NCBI RefSeq assembly: GCF_001010355.1
Contig: NZ_JPLA01000004.1
Coordinates: 1-64,000 of the forward strand
Reading direction: 5' to 3'
Source of the DNA: Dyella japonica DSM 16301
GTDB lineage: Bacteria > Pseudomonadota > Gammaproteobacteria > Xanthomonadales > Rhodanobacteraceae
DNA: 64,000 bases
Position numbers and translations under genes: made by a program. Under the pieces are notes generated by a model. It ran no database searches, had not been told where the DNA came from, and saw nothing but the letters and a program-made list of their open reading frames with translations. Each line of letters starts with the position of its first letter. The first letter of the stretch is position 1. This document shows positions 28,929 to 39,078 of this stretch, piece after piece.

Positions 28929-30830
28929 ATGACCACCTCACCGACTCCAGCCGCGCTGCGTGCGCGCTCCCTGCCCGCCCGGCTTGCGCTGGTGTTTGCG
29001 CTGGGCATCGTGTTCACGCTGTTGACCGGGATGGTCGACGGCGGTATCGGCGTGGGCCCGATGCAGGCGCTCAACCAGCCGCTGTTTCTCCTCGCCAACG
29101 CCTTGCCGGGCCTGCTGCTGGCCTCGCTGCTGCTGGTGTTGAGCCGCCGTGCGTTGCTGTCGTTCGGCCTCGCTTTTCTGCTGCAGACGGTGGTCTACGC
29201 GATCAACGCGCTGAAGGTGAGCAATCTCAACACGCCGCTGATGCCCGCCGATTTCCGCATGTTGGGCCAGCTGCGACGCGGCGGCCTGAAGTTGTTGGGC
29301 AGCTATCTGCCAGCCAGCCCCTGGCCTTATCTCGCGCTGCTGGCCGCCGTGGCCATCATCGTGGTCGCATGGCGCATCGAACCACCGATGTTTGCGCGCC
29401 GCACGCGCGGCAAGCGGCTGGCGTCCGGCGTGGCCTTGCTGCTGCTGATGGGCACGCTCATCGCGGGCCTGCCCGGCTGGATGAAGCTCTATGGCGGCCA
29501 CCACCTGTGGATGGAACCGTGGTCGGCCACGGCCACGGCCGACCATTCGGGTCTGGTCAGTTCGCTGGTGATGTTCCACCTGCATCAGGGCCATGCGCGC
29601 AAGAAGGCCGACCCGGCAGCCGCGCTGCAGCTGATCGAACGGTCCGATCTTGCACTGCGCGAATACCTGCAGGCGCCGCTGCGCAACAACGGCGAGGAAC
29701 CGGACATCGTGGTGGTGCAGAGCGAGTCGTTCTTCGATCCATCAATCATGAAGGGTTACGAGCACGCGGATCTCACGCCGAATCTGCACCGCCTTGCCGC
29801 ACAAGGCGAGAGCGGCCCGCTGCATGTGCCCACCTATGGCGGCGGCACCATCCGCACCGAGTTCGAAGTGCTCACGGGTTTGTCGCTGCGCTACTTCGAC
29901 GACATGCAGTTCCCGTATCTGCAGATGAATCACAAAGTGGTGCCGAGCATGGTGCGCGTGCTGCGCTCGCATGGCTACGAAACCATCGCCGTGCATGGCA
30001 ACGACCCGCGCTTCTGGAATCGCAACACGGCGTTCCAGGCGATCGGTTTCGACCGCTTCGTGTCGCGCTCGTCCTTCCCCGCCCATGCGGCGATAGATGG
30101 GCAGTACATGGCCGACAGCGCGATGACCGATGAAATCATGGCGCAGCTCAAGAATGCCGGTCCGCCCCAGTTCCTGTTTGCGATCAGCATCGAGGCGCAC
30201 GGTCCCTATGACGTGCCCCCGGCGCACAGCGCCGAGCGCGACGCCATCGCCGTGCCCGCCGGCGTCACCGGCCAGAACAAGCTTGAGCTGCAGAATTATC
30301 TGTACCACATGCGCCACGCCGACCAGGAGCTGGGTCGACTGGCCGAGCTGCTGGCGCAGCGTGAGCGCCCGACGCTGCTGCTGTTCTATGGCGACCATCT
30401 CCCCGCGCTGACTGATACCTACAACACCACCGGTTTCGTCGACGGCAAGGACATGCTCAGCCAGCCCGGCACCTGGCTACTGGTCAATCCACGCAATCCC
30501 TCGCTGCCCAAGCGCGAGGCGCTGGCCTCCTGGATGCTGCCCGGGCGCCTGCTTGAGCAGGCCGGCGTGCGCGACGACGCCTATTTCGCACTGACGCAAG
30601 TGATTGCACCGCAGCTCGCCGCGCTGACCCACGCACCCGGCGCGCCACCGGAAGCCGAAGACAACTCCGAGCATCAGGAAGACGACGACATGGCCAACGT
30701 TGCCCTGCTGCGCATGAAGGGCAAGCTCGACGCGCTCTGGCCCAAGGCGGAAGCGCAGACGGCGGGTCTGCTCGAAGAGGCGCCGCTCAACCGGGCGGGC
30801 GAGGTCGAGTCGACCGGCGCGCAGCAATAA
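28929..30830 (+). CDS. LTA synthase family / phosphoglycerol transferase (sulfatase fold) membrane protein
   Basis: About 633 residues. Five membrane segments in the first 190 residues precede an alkaline-phosphatase-fold catalytic domain. Metal ligands and nucleophile fit: E in VVVQSESFFDP, T307 in GGGTIRTEFEVLTG, and D-H in FYGDHLP. The fold is shared by LtaS and by OpgB-type enzymes of Gram-negatives, which move phosphoglycerol or phosphoethanolamine onto envelope glycans; the substrate here is unknown. The C-terminal 60 residues are acidic then helical, outside the catalytic core. Starts at 28905 and 28929 are both possible. Confidence 0.88.
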   Translation: MTTSPTPAALRARSLPARLALVFALGIVFTLLTGMVDGGIGVGPMQALNQPLFLLANALPGLLLASLLLVLSRRALLSFGLAFLLQTVVYAINALKVSNLNTPLMPADFRMLGQLRRGGLKLLGSYLPASPWPYLALLAAVAIIVVAWRIEPPMFARRTRGKRLASGVALLLLMGTLIAGLPGWMKLYGGHHLWMEPWSATATADHSGLVSSLVMFHLHQGHARKKADPAAALQLIERSDLALREYLQAPLRNNGEEPDIVVVQSESFFDPSIMKGYEHADLTPNLHRLAAQGESGPLHVPTYGGGTIRTEFEVLTGLSLRYFDDMQFPYLQMNHKVVPSMVRVLRSHGYETIAVHGNDPRFWNRNTAFQAIGFDRFVSRSSFPAHAAIDGQYMADSAMTDEIMAQLKNAGPPQFLFAISIEAHGPYDVPPAHSAERDAIAVPAGVTGQNKLELQNYLYHMRHADQELGRLAELLAQRERPTLLLFYGDHLPALTDTYNTTGFVDGKDMLSQPGTWLLVNPRNPSLPKREALASWMLPGRLLEQAGVRDDAYFALTQVIAPQLAALTHAPGAPPEAEDNSEHQEDDDMANVALLRMKGKLDALWPKAEAQTAGLLEEAPLNRAGEVESTGAQQ

Positions 30831-31073
30831 CGGCATCCTAACGCGCGAATCGGAATGGACGTCCAAACGAAATGAGCGTGGCGGCTGTTTTCCAGGCTTT
30901 TCAAGCGGTACGAAAACGCTTTCTGCGCTGCTTCATAACCAGGATTCAGCGATCTGTCTGCGCGCTAAAGGGAGCCGGTTCGGTTCAGCTTCGGTATGGC
31001 GATGTGCGTCTAGCTTCGATTCCAGCCACGAAGCAACGCCTTCGCTGGCATTCCCACACTGGAGGTTTACCTC

Positions 31074-31367
31074 ATGCGCAAGACCATGCTCGCCGCTCTC
31101 CTCGTCACCGCCGCTTCCGTCCTGACCGTTCCCGCGTTTGCACAGGACGCCGCTGCGGCGATGAAGACCGAAGCCAGCGCGACCACCGCCGGCGCGGCAG
31201 CGAAGGACACGGCCAAGGCCAGCGATCAGGCCGTCAGCAAGACCACCGACACCGCGCACAAGGCTGCCAAGCACAGCGGCCACAAGGCCAAGGCTGCAGC
31301 GACGGACGCCACCAAGACTGATGGCGGCAAGCCTGAGGCAGCCGCTCCGGCCGCCGCCCAGCAGTAA
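31074..31367 (+). CDS. Small secreted Ala/Lys/Thr-rich protein
   Basis: 97 residues. The signal peptide ends LTVPAFA before QDAA. The mature 73 residues are almost only Ala, Lys, Thr, Asp, Ser and His, in a repeating pattern (KDTAKASDQAVSKTTDTAHK and similar), likely disordered or a long helix. GGAGG seven bases before the ATG supports translation and a terminator follows directly. I do not recognise a family. Low-complexity basic periplasmic proteins of this kind occur next to envelope genes; no function is claimed. Confidence 0.72.
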   Translation: MRKTMLAALLVTAASVLTVPAFAQDAAAAMKTEASATTAGAAAKDTAKASDQAVSKTTDTAHKAAKHSGHKAKAAATDATKTDGGKPEAAAPAAAQQ

Positions 31368-31390
31368 GTAGCGACGCACGATGTAAACCC

Positions 31391-31420
31391 AAACCCCGGG
31401 AGGCGACTCCCGGGGTTTTT
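31391..31420. terminator. Terminator after the small secreted protein gene
   Basis: 12-bp stem AAACCCCGGGAG (31391-31402) and its complement (31407-31418), loop GCGA, then TT. The A run at the start lets it also serve the TonB receptor gene that ends at 31433. Confidence 0.9.
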
Positions 31421-31432
31421 CGTGGGCAGGCA

Positions 31433-33820
31433 TCAGAAGTCGTACGTGCCCGACAGCATCACGCTGCGATGCGTGCGCAGCGGCACATAGGTTTCATTGA
31501 AGTCCGCCGAATACAGGTCGCGCGCGAACAGGTTCTTGACGCCCAGCGTCATGCGCCAGCGATCGGTGCGATAGGACACATTGGCATCGACTTCCGCCTG
31601 ACCCGGCGACGGGAAGTACGTGGAATAGTCCAGGCTCTGCCCCAGCGAACGGCTCCGCGCCTGCACACCAGCGGCGATGCCCCAGCCCTGCAGGGCGCTG
31701 CCCTGGAACCAGTAGCTGGCCCACAGGTTGAAGCGCTGGCGCGGCGCGCCGGTCGGCTGCGTGCCGTCGTGGTTGCTGATCTGGGCGTTGGTGTAGCTGC
31801 TGCTGATGTCCAGGCCAGGCGACACGCGGCCTGAGAATTCGATCTCCACGCCGCGATTGGTTTGCCCTGGTCCGAAGCTGGCGATGTTCGGCATGGCTTC
31901 GAGAAACAGGTAACTGTGGTCGAGCATGATGCGGTACAGCGACACGGTCAGCCACGCCTGCTCGTGGAACAGGTTGAACTTGGCGCCCGCTTCCAGCTGG
32001 CGTGACAGCGCCGGCACCAGCGGCCGACCGTTCTCACCCAGGTACGACAGCGGCTGGAAGCCATTGCTGGTGAAGCCGTACACCGCGACGTCGGGGGTCA
32101 GCTTGTAGACGATGCCGGCGTTGGGCACCCACTTGATGCGCTTGGGCGTCCACGGATTGCCTTGCTCGTCGGTGGTCGACACCTCGTAGGCGGAACGGCG
32201 CAAGCCCACCAGCATGTCCCAGCGTTCGCCCAGCGCGAGCTGATCCTGCAGGAACAGTCCGTTGTCCACCGACCATGGCGTGCCAGACAGCGGGACGTTG
32301 TCTTCCGGCTGCACCACCGCGGAGACGCGCGGCAGCGCGGCGTCACTGAAGAGGTTGTAGACGCCGTTGTTGTACGAATGCCAGAAGTCGTCGGTGCGAC
32401 CCACGCGCGAACGCGAATAGTCCATGCCCAGCGTCACCGTATGCGTCACCGGTCCGGTGCCGAACACGCGGATGAAATCGTTCTGCAGCGAGTAGTAGGT
32501 GTCGTTGTAGCGATAGGCTTCCGCGTAGGGCGAGACATTGCCAAGCGGCGTGGGGTTGTACAGCGTCCAGCTCTGCAGATCGTTCTGCTGTTGGACGTAC
32601 TGCCCGCGGCTGCGCCAGGTCCAGGCGTTGCCCAGTTGCTGGTCGAGCAGGTAGTACAGCCGATTGGTCTGGTAGTTGGCGTAGTCGTATTCGTTGCCGG
32701 TCAGCAAGCCGAACGGCGTGGCGCTGGACAACGTGTCGCCGAGCATGACCACATGGTCGGGGATGGGCAGGCGATTGACGATGCGTTGCGCGCCCACCAC
32801 CAGCTGGGTGCCCCCGCTGGTCCAGCCGATCGACGGCGCCAGGTAACCGCTGCGACGATTGCGGTAGCCCTGCGGCGTGCGGTCGGCGTAGTCGCCCGAC
32901 ATGACCAGTCGATAGGTGAGACCCGACACATGGCCCAGCGGCCCCGTCATGTCCAGACCGGCCTGCACCATGCCCTGCTGGCCCAGCGTGTAGCTGACCT
33001 CGTGCACGGGCTCGCTTTGCGGCTGCTTGGTGGTGACGTTGACCAGGCCGCCGAAGCTGTTGCCGGTGGAGTCGCCGAGGATCGACTGTGGCCCCTTGAT
33101 CACTTCCACGCGTTCCAGGCCGATCAGCGGCGGGAAGTCGCCCGAACCCGCATTGCTGTTGGGCATGCCATCGATCAGGCCGTTGCCGGTGTAGAAGCCG
33201 CGGATCTGGAACAACGGCAGGCCGTCGGAGCCTTCGACGAATGCCACGCCCGCCACGTTGCGCACGGCGTCTTCCACGGTGAGCGACTGCTGCGAATCCA
33301 TCAGCTCGCGCGTGACCACGCTCACCGATTGCGGCACGTCGATCAGGTCCGCGTCGTTGCGCGACCCCACGCTGGTGAGCGAGGCCTTGAAGCCCACGTC
33401 GCGGCCGAGCAAGGCATTGGCTTCGACCGGCGTCAGCAGCTTGGCTTCCTGTCGCGGCTTGGGCGACGCCGTGTTTCCCGGAGACGCGGGCAAGGTCACC
33501 ACCACGGTGCCCTGGTCGGTGAATTCGTATACCAGTCCCGTGCCTTCGAGCAGCTTCGACAGCGCCGTCGGCGCACTGAGCTTGCCGGTGGCGCCAAGCG
33601 AACGAAAACGCGCGATGGTGCAGCCTGCCGTAAGCACCTGCACATTGGCCTGCTGGCCAAAAGCGATCAGCGCAGTGGCTAGCGGCTGCGCGGGTATCGA
33701 GAAATCGAGGGTTGCCGCTTCAGACTTTTCTGACGCGCGCGCGATGCATGCACCTGGCACCGCCAGGCACGCAAACATCCACAGGCCGCCGGACAGCAGC
33801 AGCTTCGCACGCTTCCTCAT
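31433..33820 (-). CDS. TonB-dependent siderophore-type receptor with STN signalling domain
   Basis: 795 residues. A signal peptide is followed by an STN (secretin/TonB short N-terminal) domain at about residues 38-110 (LDFSIPAQPLATALIAFGQQANVQVLT), the plug domain (VPQSVSVVTRELMDSQQSLTVEDAVRNVAGV and GLERVEVIKGPQSILGDSTGN) and a 22-strand barrel that ends VMLSGTYDF. The STN domain marks receptors that signal to FecR. The ferric-siderophore assignment comes from the plug type (FhuE/FpvA-like) and is inference. It is downstream of the sigma and FecR genes, 118 bases apart. Confidence 0.95.
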   Translation of the reverse strand: MRKRAKLLLSGGLWMFACLAVPGACIARASEKSEAATLDFSIPAQPLATALIAFGQQANVQVLTAGCTIARFRSLGATGKLSAPTALSKLLEGTGLVYEFTDQGTVVVTLPASPGNTASPKPRQEAKLLTPVEANALLGRDVGFKASLTSVGSRNDADLIDVPQSVSVVTRELMDSQQSLTVEDAVRNVAGVAFVEGSDGLPLFQIRGFYTGNGLIDGMPNSNAGSGDFPPLIGLERVEVIKGPQSILGDSTGNSFGGLVNVTTKQPQSEPVHEVSYTLGQQGMVQAGLDMTGPLGHVSGLTYRLVMSGDYADRTPQGYRNRRSGYLAPSIGWTSGGTQLVVGAQRIVNRLPIPDHVVMLGDTLSSATPFGLLTGNEYDYANYQTNRLYYLLDQQLGNAWTWRSRGQYVQQQNDLQSWTLYNPTPLGNVSPYAEAYRYNDTYYSLQNDFIRVFGTGPVTHTVTLGMDYSRSRVGRTDDFWHSYNNGVYNLFSDAALPRVSAVVQPEDNVPLSGTPWSVDNGLFLQDQLALGERWDMLVGLRRSAYEVSTTDEQGNPWTPKRIKWVPNAGIVYKLTPDVAVYGFTSNGFQPLSYLGENGRPLVPALSRQLEAGAKFNLFHEQAWLTVSLYRIMLDHSYLFLEAMPNIASFGPGQTNRGVEIEFSGRVSPGLDISSSYTNAQISNHDGTQPTGAPRQRFNLWASYWFQGSALQGWGIAAGVQARSRSLGQSLDYSTYFPSPGQAEVDANVSYRTDRWRMTLGVKNLFARDLYSADFNETYVPLRTHRSVMLSGTYDF

Positions 33821-33938
33821 AGTCCCCGCTTCATGACAAGCGAAAACGCTGAGTTTGACATGCGCAGCAGCTGTTGTGCGCTCACGTCATCCGCGTGAAC
33901 GCATACTTTCGAGAGGCTTGCTGATCAGCACGACGGCA

Positions 33939-34931
33939 TCATCGTTGGGCCGGTTTTCGCCGCGCGTCCGACAGCACGGTCTGGCCGCCGCTGTCATTCA
34001 CCTGCAGCGGCAACACCTGCGGCAAGGCGTGCAGCCAGTCGTCGATGGCGTCGGTCTTGACCGTACCGGTAAACGTTAGCGCTTTCAGATCGGCGTCGGC
34101 GATCTGGAGCGGCTGCGCGCGATAGCGATTGATATTGGCCACCACGACCGCCAGCGGTTCGTTGTCGAATTCCAGCCGCTCATGGCGCCAGGCCGCGGCA
34201 TTGGCCGGGTCGCTGGCAATCAAGTTCATCGCCGCGCGCGAGGGGTCGTAGATCACCGATTGGCCCGCCACGGCCTCGAGACTGTTGTGCGCGCCACCGG
34301 AGGCATCGGCCACGCGCACGCGCCCTTCGGCCATGGCGACGGTGACGTACTTGCCGGTGCGGCGTACGTTGAACGCGGTGCCGATATCCTCGATCGTGAC
34401 GTCGCCCGCGCGCACTTCAAAAGGTCGCGCGGCATCGTGCACCACCTCGAAATAGGCTTCGCCCTCGGTCAGCTCCACCAGGCGACGGCCGCGGCTGAAG
34501 CGGGTGCTCATCTGGGTCGCGCCGCCCAGCGTCACGCGGGTGCCGTCGTCCAGTGTCACGTTGCGTTGCGCGGCAAGGGCGCTGGCATAGGTTTGCGAGG
34601 TGGCGGCGCCTTGCAGGGCGCTCCAGCCGACGTAGCCGCCCACCGCCAGCACCAGCGCAGCTGCGGCGGCGGCCGGCAGCCACCAGCGGCGTGCAGCTAC
34701 CTGCGCTGGCGCAAATTCGGCGATCAGCTGCTCGCGCGAGACCTCGCCTAGCGTATGCAGGCGTGCCGCCAGCTCGGTCACGCGCTCGAACGCCGCCAGG
34801 TGCTCGAGGTCTTCCTCGGCCCAGGCCAGCCACTGCTCGGTGGTCCGGTCTGTCGCGGCGGGATCGCGCAGGCGCACCCACCAGTCGGCGGCGACACGCA
34901 GCGTTTGTTGTTTGGACGTATTGGCCATCAT
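33939..34931 (-). CDS. FecR family anti-sigma / sigma regulator
   Basis: 330 residues. The cytosolic N-terminal FecR domain (AADWWVRLRDPAATDRTTEQWLAWAEEDLEHLAAFERV) is followed by one membrane segment (about residues 87-105, AAAAALVLAVGGYVGWSAL), the FecR core (RNVTLDDGTRVTLGGATQMSTRFS, then ELTEGEAYFEVVHDAARPFEV) and a C-terminal STN-binding region. It carries the signal from the receptor to the sigma factor. The start overlaps the sigma stop (ATG 34931 or 34928; stop TGA 34930-34928), so the two are coupled. Confidence 0.95.
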   Translation of the reverse strand: MMANTSKQQTLRVAADWWVRLRDPAATDRTTEQWLAWAEEDLEHLAAFERVTELAARLHTLGEVSREQLIAEFAPAQVAARRWWLPAAAAAALVLAVGGYVGWSALQGAATSQTYASALAAQRNVTLDDGTRVTLGGATQMSTRFSRGRRLVELTEGEAYFEVVHDAARPFEVRAGDVTIEDIGTAFNVRRTGKYVTVAMAEGRVRVADASGGAHNSLEAVAGQSVIYDPSRAAMNLIASDPANAAAWRHERLEFDNEPLAVVVANINRYRAQPLQIADADLKALTFTGTVKTDAIDDWLHALPQVLPLQVNDSGGQTVLSDARRKPAQR

Positions 34932-35482
34932 GGCATCTCCGGTTCGTCCACCCGCGCCCGGCAATGAGCCAGGGCATTGGCGACGTGATAGCGCACCATG
35001 CGCTCGCTGATCTTCATGGCCCGCGCGATCGCACTGATCTCGCGGCCATCGATGACGTGCATGACGAAGGCGCGCGCGGTCTTGGCCGGCAGCTCGCGCA
35101 ACGCCTTGTACAACTCCTGCAGCTGCCCCGTGGCGTGCACGTGGCGTTCGGGAATGGGAGCGAGGTGCAGGTCCTCGTCCGGTGCGAGCAGCGGGTGATC
35201 GTTGCGCACCTGGCGCGCGCGCAGGCGGTCCACCGCCAGGTTGGAGGCGATGCGGAACAGGTAGGCGCGCAGCGAGTCCACCTGCTCGGGCCGCTCCATG
35301 GTCACCAGGCGCACGTACGCTTCCTGCGCGACTTCCTGCGCATCGGACACCGAGTTGAGACGGCACTGCAGGAACGCCACAAGCGCGCGGTTGTGGTCGC
35401 GAAACAGATCGGCGATACGCATCGCGAACGCCGGATCGAGGTTCACGCCTGCATTGGCAGGCGCGTTGGGAGGTTTATCCAC
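34928..35482 (-). CDS. ECF RNA polymerase sigma factor, FecI type
   Basis: 184 residues. Region 2 is LFRDHNRALVAFLQCRLNSVSDAQEVAQEAYVRL with SLRAYLFRIASNLAVDRLR; region 4 is ELPAKTARAFVMHVIDGREISAIARAMKISERMVRYHVANALAHCR. It should direct transcription of the receptor gene when the FecR partner signals. The start codon is GTG 35482, whose G is the last base of the TAG stop of the VirK/YbjX gene, with AGGG eight bases upstream, so a coupled start is likely. Confidence 0.94.
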   Translation of the reverse strand: MDKPPNAPANAGVNLDPAFAMRIADLFRDHNRALVAFLQCRLNSVSDAQEVAQEAYVRLVTMERPEQVDSLRAYLFRIASNLAVDRLRARQVRNDHPLLAPDEDLHLAPIPERHVHATGQLQELYKALRELPAKTARAFVMHVIDGREISAIARAMKISERMVRYHVANALAHCRARVDEPEMP

Positions 35483-36609
35483 TAGGCTGCCCTGGTTACG
35501 TCGGTGAGCGGCGGCACATCAGCCGCTGCCTCCGTCGCATCGCGCCACCACGGTACCGGGCGCAACGCGTCATTCAATAGCTTGACCGCTTCCCAGCGCA
35601 GCTCCGCACGGCGCCTGAACATGGCGCGGCGTTTGCTTTCCGTCTCCACTTCCGTACGGTGATGCAACCTGGCCGGGAGCAGGAACCAGCCACTTTCCAC
35701 GGCGACGCCGCCCTGCTCCAGCCAGTAACCATCGTAGTCGGAAAACATCCGCGTACGTCCCTGCAGTGGATGCGACACGTTGCCGACCGCCAGGATCCGG
35801 CGCAGCCCGCACTGGCCCGCGAAGGCATACGCCAGCACCAGCAGCAGCTGCTTCGGGCGCATGCCGTGCATCTGGCGGGTCAGCTCGCGCACGGACTCGC
35901 GTGCATCCACACCCGTCGGCCCCTGGATGCAGCCAATGGCCAGGGTGTCGTCGTCGATCAGCGTCATCACCAGGCGATACAGCGTGCGGTCGTACGCGTC
36001 GGTCAACTCGATGGTGAGTTCGCCCTCGCAGGTCATCGGTGCCGCGGGGCGCAGATGCAGGCGCAGCTCGCTGCCGTCCTTGAGCCGCAGGGAACCGAGT
36101 GTGGCGCGACCGCGCACGTACACCGCCTCGAACAGCTCCGTCGACCAGCGCTGCAGCAACAGGCGGTAGTGCGCCTGCACGGCCAGCAGGCGATCCACGC
36201 GATGCCACTGGCGATTGACGAAGCGGTGCAGATGTCGCTCCTGCAGCCGCGGATCGCGCTCCACGCAGGCCTGCAATAGCGGATCGGACTGCAGGAAGGC
36301 GAGCAACCACTGGTGCAGCAGGGGCATCGATAGCGCCCGGGCCATATATTTCGCTGCGGCGAGCGCGCGCTGTCCCGGGCGTCCTGCCCAGTCGGTGCGC
36401 CCACGCAGGGAACGCCACCATACGGAGAGCCCAGGGTGGCCTTCCTTGGCCGCACTCTCCTTGGGTCCAGTCACCTGCGGGTCGGGGGAGCCCGCCCACC
36501 ACAGTTCGCGCTCCAGGGAGCGTTGCGCCGCATAGGCGCAGCCGCTAGCGGCGAACACCAGGTCGGCGTCCAGGGGTTCCTCCCCAGGATGAAGATTCCG
36601 TTCGTTCAA
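35482..36609 (-). CDS. VirK/YbjX family protein (DUF535), copy 2, upstream of ECF sigma factor
   Basis: About 375 residues in the coordinates given. The DUF535 pattern is plain: ERDPRLQERHLHRFVNRQ, LKDGSELRLHLRPA, EGELTIELTDAYD, GCIQGPTGVDARESVRELTRQMHGMRPKQLLLVL, GNVSHPLQG and DYDGYWLEQGG. It parallels the copy at 14702. The start is unsure: no ATG occurs before the conserved part, so TTG 36609, GTG 36558 or a later codon is used. The stop overlaps the start of the ECF sigma gene by one base, so this gene probably heads the signalling operon. Confidence 0.85.
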   Translation of the reverse strand: MNERNLHPGEEPLDADLVFAASGCAYAAQRSLERELWWAGSPDPQVTGPKESAAKEGHPGLSVWWRSLRGRTDWAGRPGQRALAAAKYMARALSMPLLHQWLLAFLQSDPLLQACVERDPRLQERHLHRFVNRQWHRVDRLLAVQAHYRLLLQRWSTELFEAVYVRGRATLGSLRLKDGSELRLHLRPAAPMTCEGELTIELTDAYDRTLYRLVMTLIDDDTLAIGCIQGPTGVDARESVRELTRQMHGMRPKQLLLVLAYAFAGQCGLRRILAVGNVSHPLQGRTRMFSDYDGYWLEQGGVAVESGWFLLPARLHHRTEVETESKRRAMFRRRAELRWEAVKLLNDALRPVPWWRDATEAAADVPPLTDVTRAA

Positions 36610-36711
36610 GGCTCGCCGACCCGCATGGTGACTGTGACAAGGACTAAGACGGCCAGGCGAGTCAAAACGGAAATGATCGGAGCCACTTTTTTGGAATTTT
36701 TTTCGCGCCCA

Positions 36712-36740
36712 AAAGAAAACCCCGCACAAGGCGGGGTTTT
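36712..36740 (-). terminator. Terminator after groEL
   Basis: Stem of ten pairs with arms 36716-36725 and 36731-36740. On the minus strand it reads CCCCGC, loop, GCGGGG, then TTTTCTTTT. It separates groESL from the VirK-sigma operon downstream. Confidence 0.9.
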
Positions 36741-36770
36741 CCTTCTGTTGCGATGCCTGGAGGCGAGGAC

Positions 36771-38426
<1,656 letters not shown>

Positions 38427-38509
38427 TCAAAAAAATTGAATAGGGATGGGAACGCTGGCGACAGGGCTTCTACAAAGCGCGGATCTCGCGCTGAGCCCCG
38501 TCAAGCCAA

Positions 38510-38803
38510 TCAGCCTTCGATGATCGCAACGATGTCGTCTTCCTTCAGGAAGACCAGCTCTTCGCCGTCGATCTTGATTTCCTGGCCGGCGTACTTGCCG
38601 AACAGCACGGTGTCGCCTTCCTTCACGGACATCGGGCGGACCTTGCCGTCTTCCAGGATGCGGCCGGAGCCGGCAGCGATGACCTTGCCGCGGGTCGGCT
38701 TTTCGGTGGCGCTGTCGGGAATGACGATACCGCCAGCGGAGACGCGCTCTTCTTCGAGGCGCTTGACGATGACGCGATCGTGCAGCGGACGCAGTTTGCT
38801 CAT
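38510..38803 (-). CDS. groES: 10 kDa co-chaperonin GroES
   Basis: 97 residues. It begins [29 protein letters not shown] and contains the mobile loop and the [31 protein letters not shown] end. It is the lid of the GroEL chamber. First gene of the groESL operon. Confidence 0.99.
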   Translation of the reverse strand: MSKLRPLHDRVIVKRLEEERVSAGGIVIPDSATEKPTRGKVIAAGSGRILEDGKVRPMSVKEGDTVLFGKYAGQEIKIDGEELVFLKEDDIVAIIEG

Positions 38804-38877
38804 GGGTGGGCTCCAGCTTCAGTTGGATGGTTGAACTTTGATTCGGGACCCCGGAGCGGCGCCTGGGTGGGCGCTTG

Positions 38878-38904
38878 TTAGCACTCCCCGGAGGTGAGTG
38901 CCAA
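38878..38904 (-). promoter_or_regulatory. CIRCE operator (HrcA site) upstream of groES
   Basis: TTAGCACTC (38878-38886), nine spacer bases, GAGTGCCAA (38896-38904). It matches the CIRCE consensus TTAGCACTC-N9-GAGTGCTAA with one mismatch. It lies 74 bases before the groES ATG, where HrcA repression of the heat-shock operon is expected. hrcA is not in the window. Confidence 0.95.
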
Positions 38905-39078
38905 TTCTAACGACGCAAGCCTCCCCTGCAAGAGGCGCCCGTCCGATGGCTGAGTCTTCCAATGGGGGAGGCGCGGGGGGCTTTCAAGGCGCGGCGGGCC
39001 GAAAAATCGCCGATCGTGCTATCGACAGAGGCCTCCGGACGGCCGACCATGCCGGCCTGCCCCCACCAGGACCCGCCT

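Noticed and set aside
34932..35366. Extended N-terminus of the FecR gene
   Set aside because: The extra 145 codons lie out of frame over the sigma factor gene and have no FecR similarity; the start at 34931 is used.
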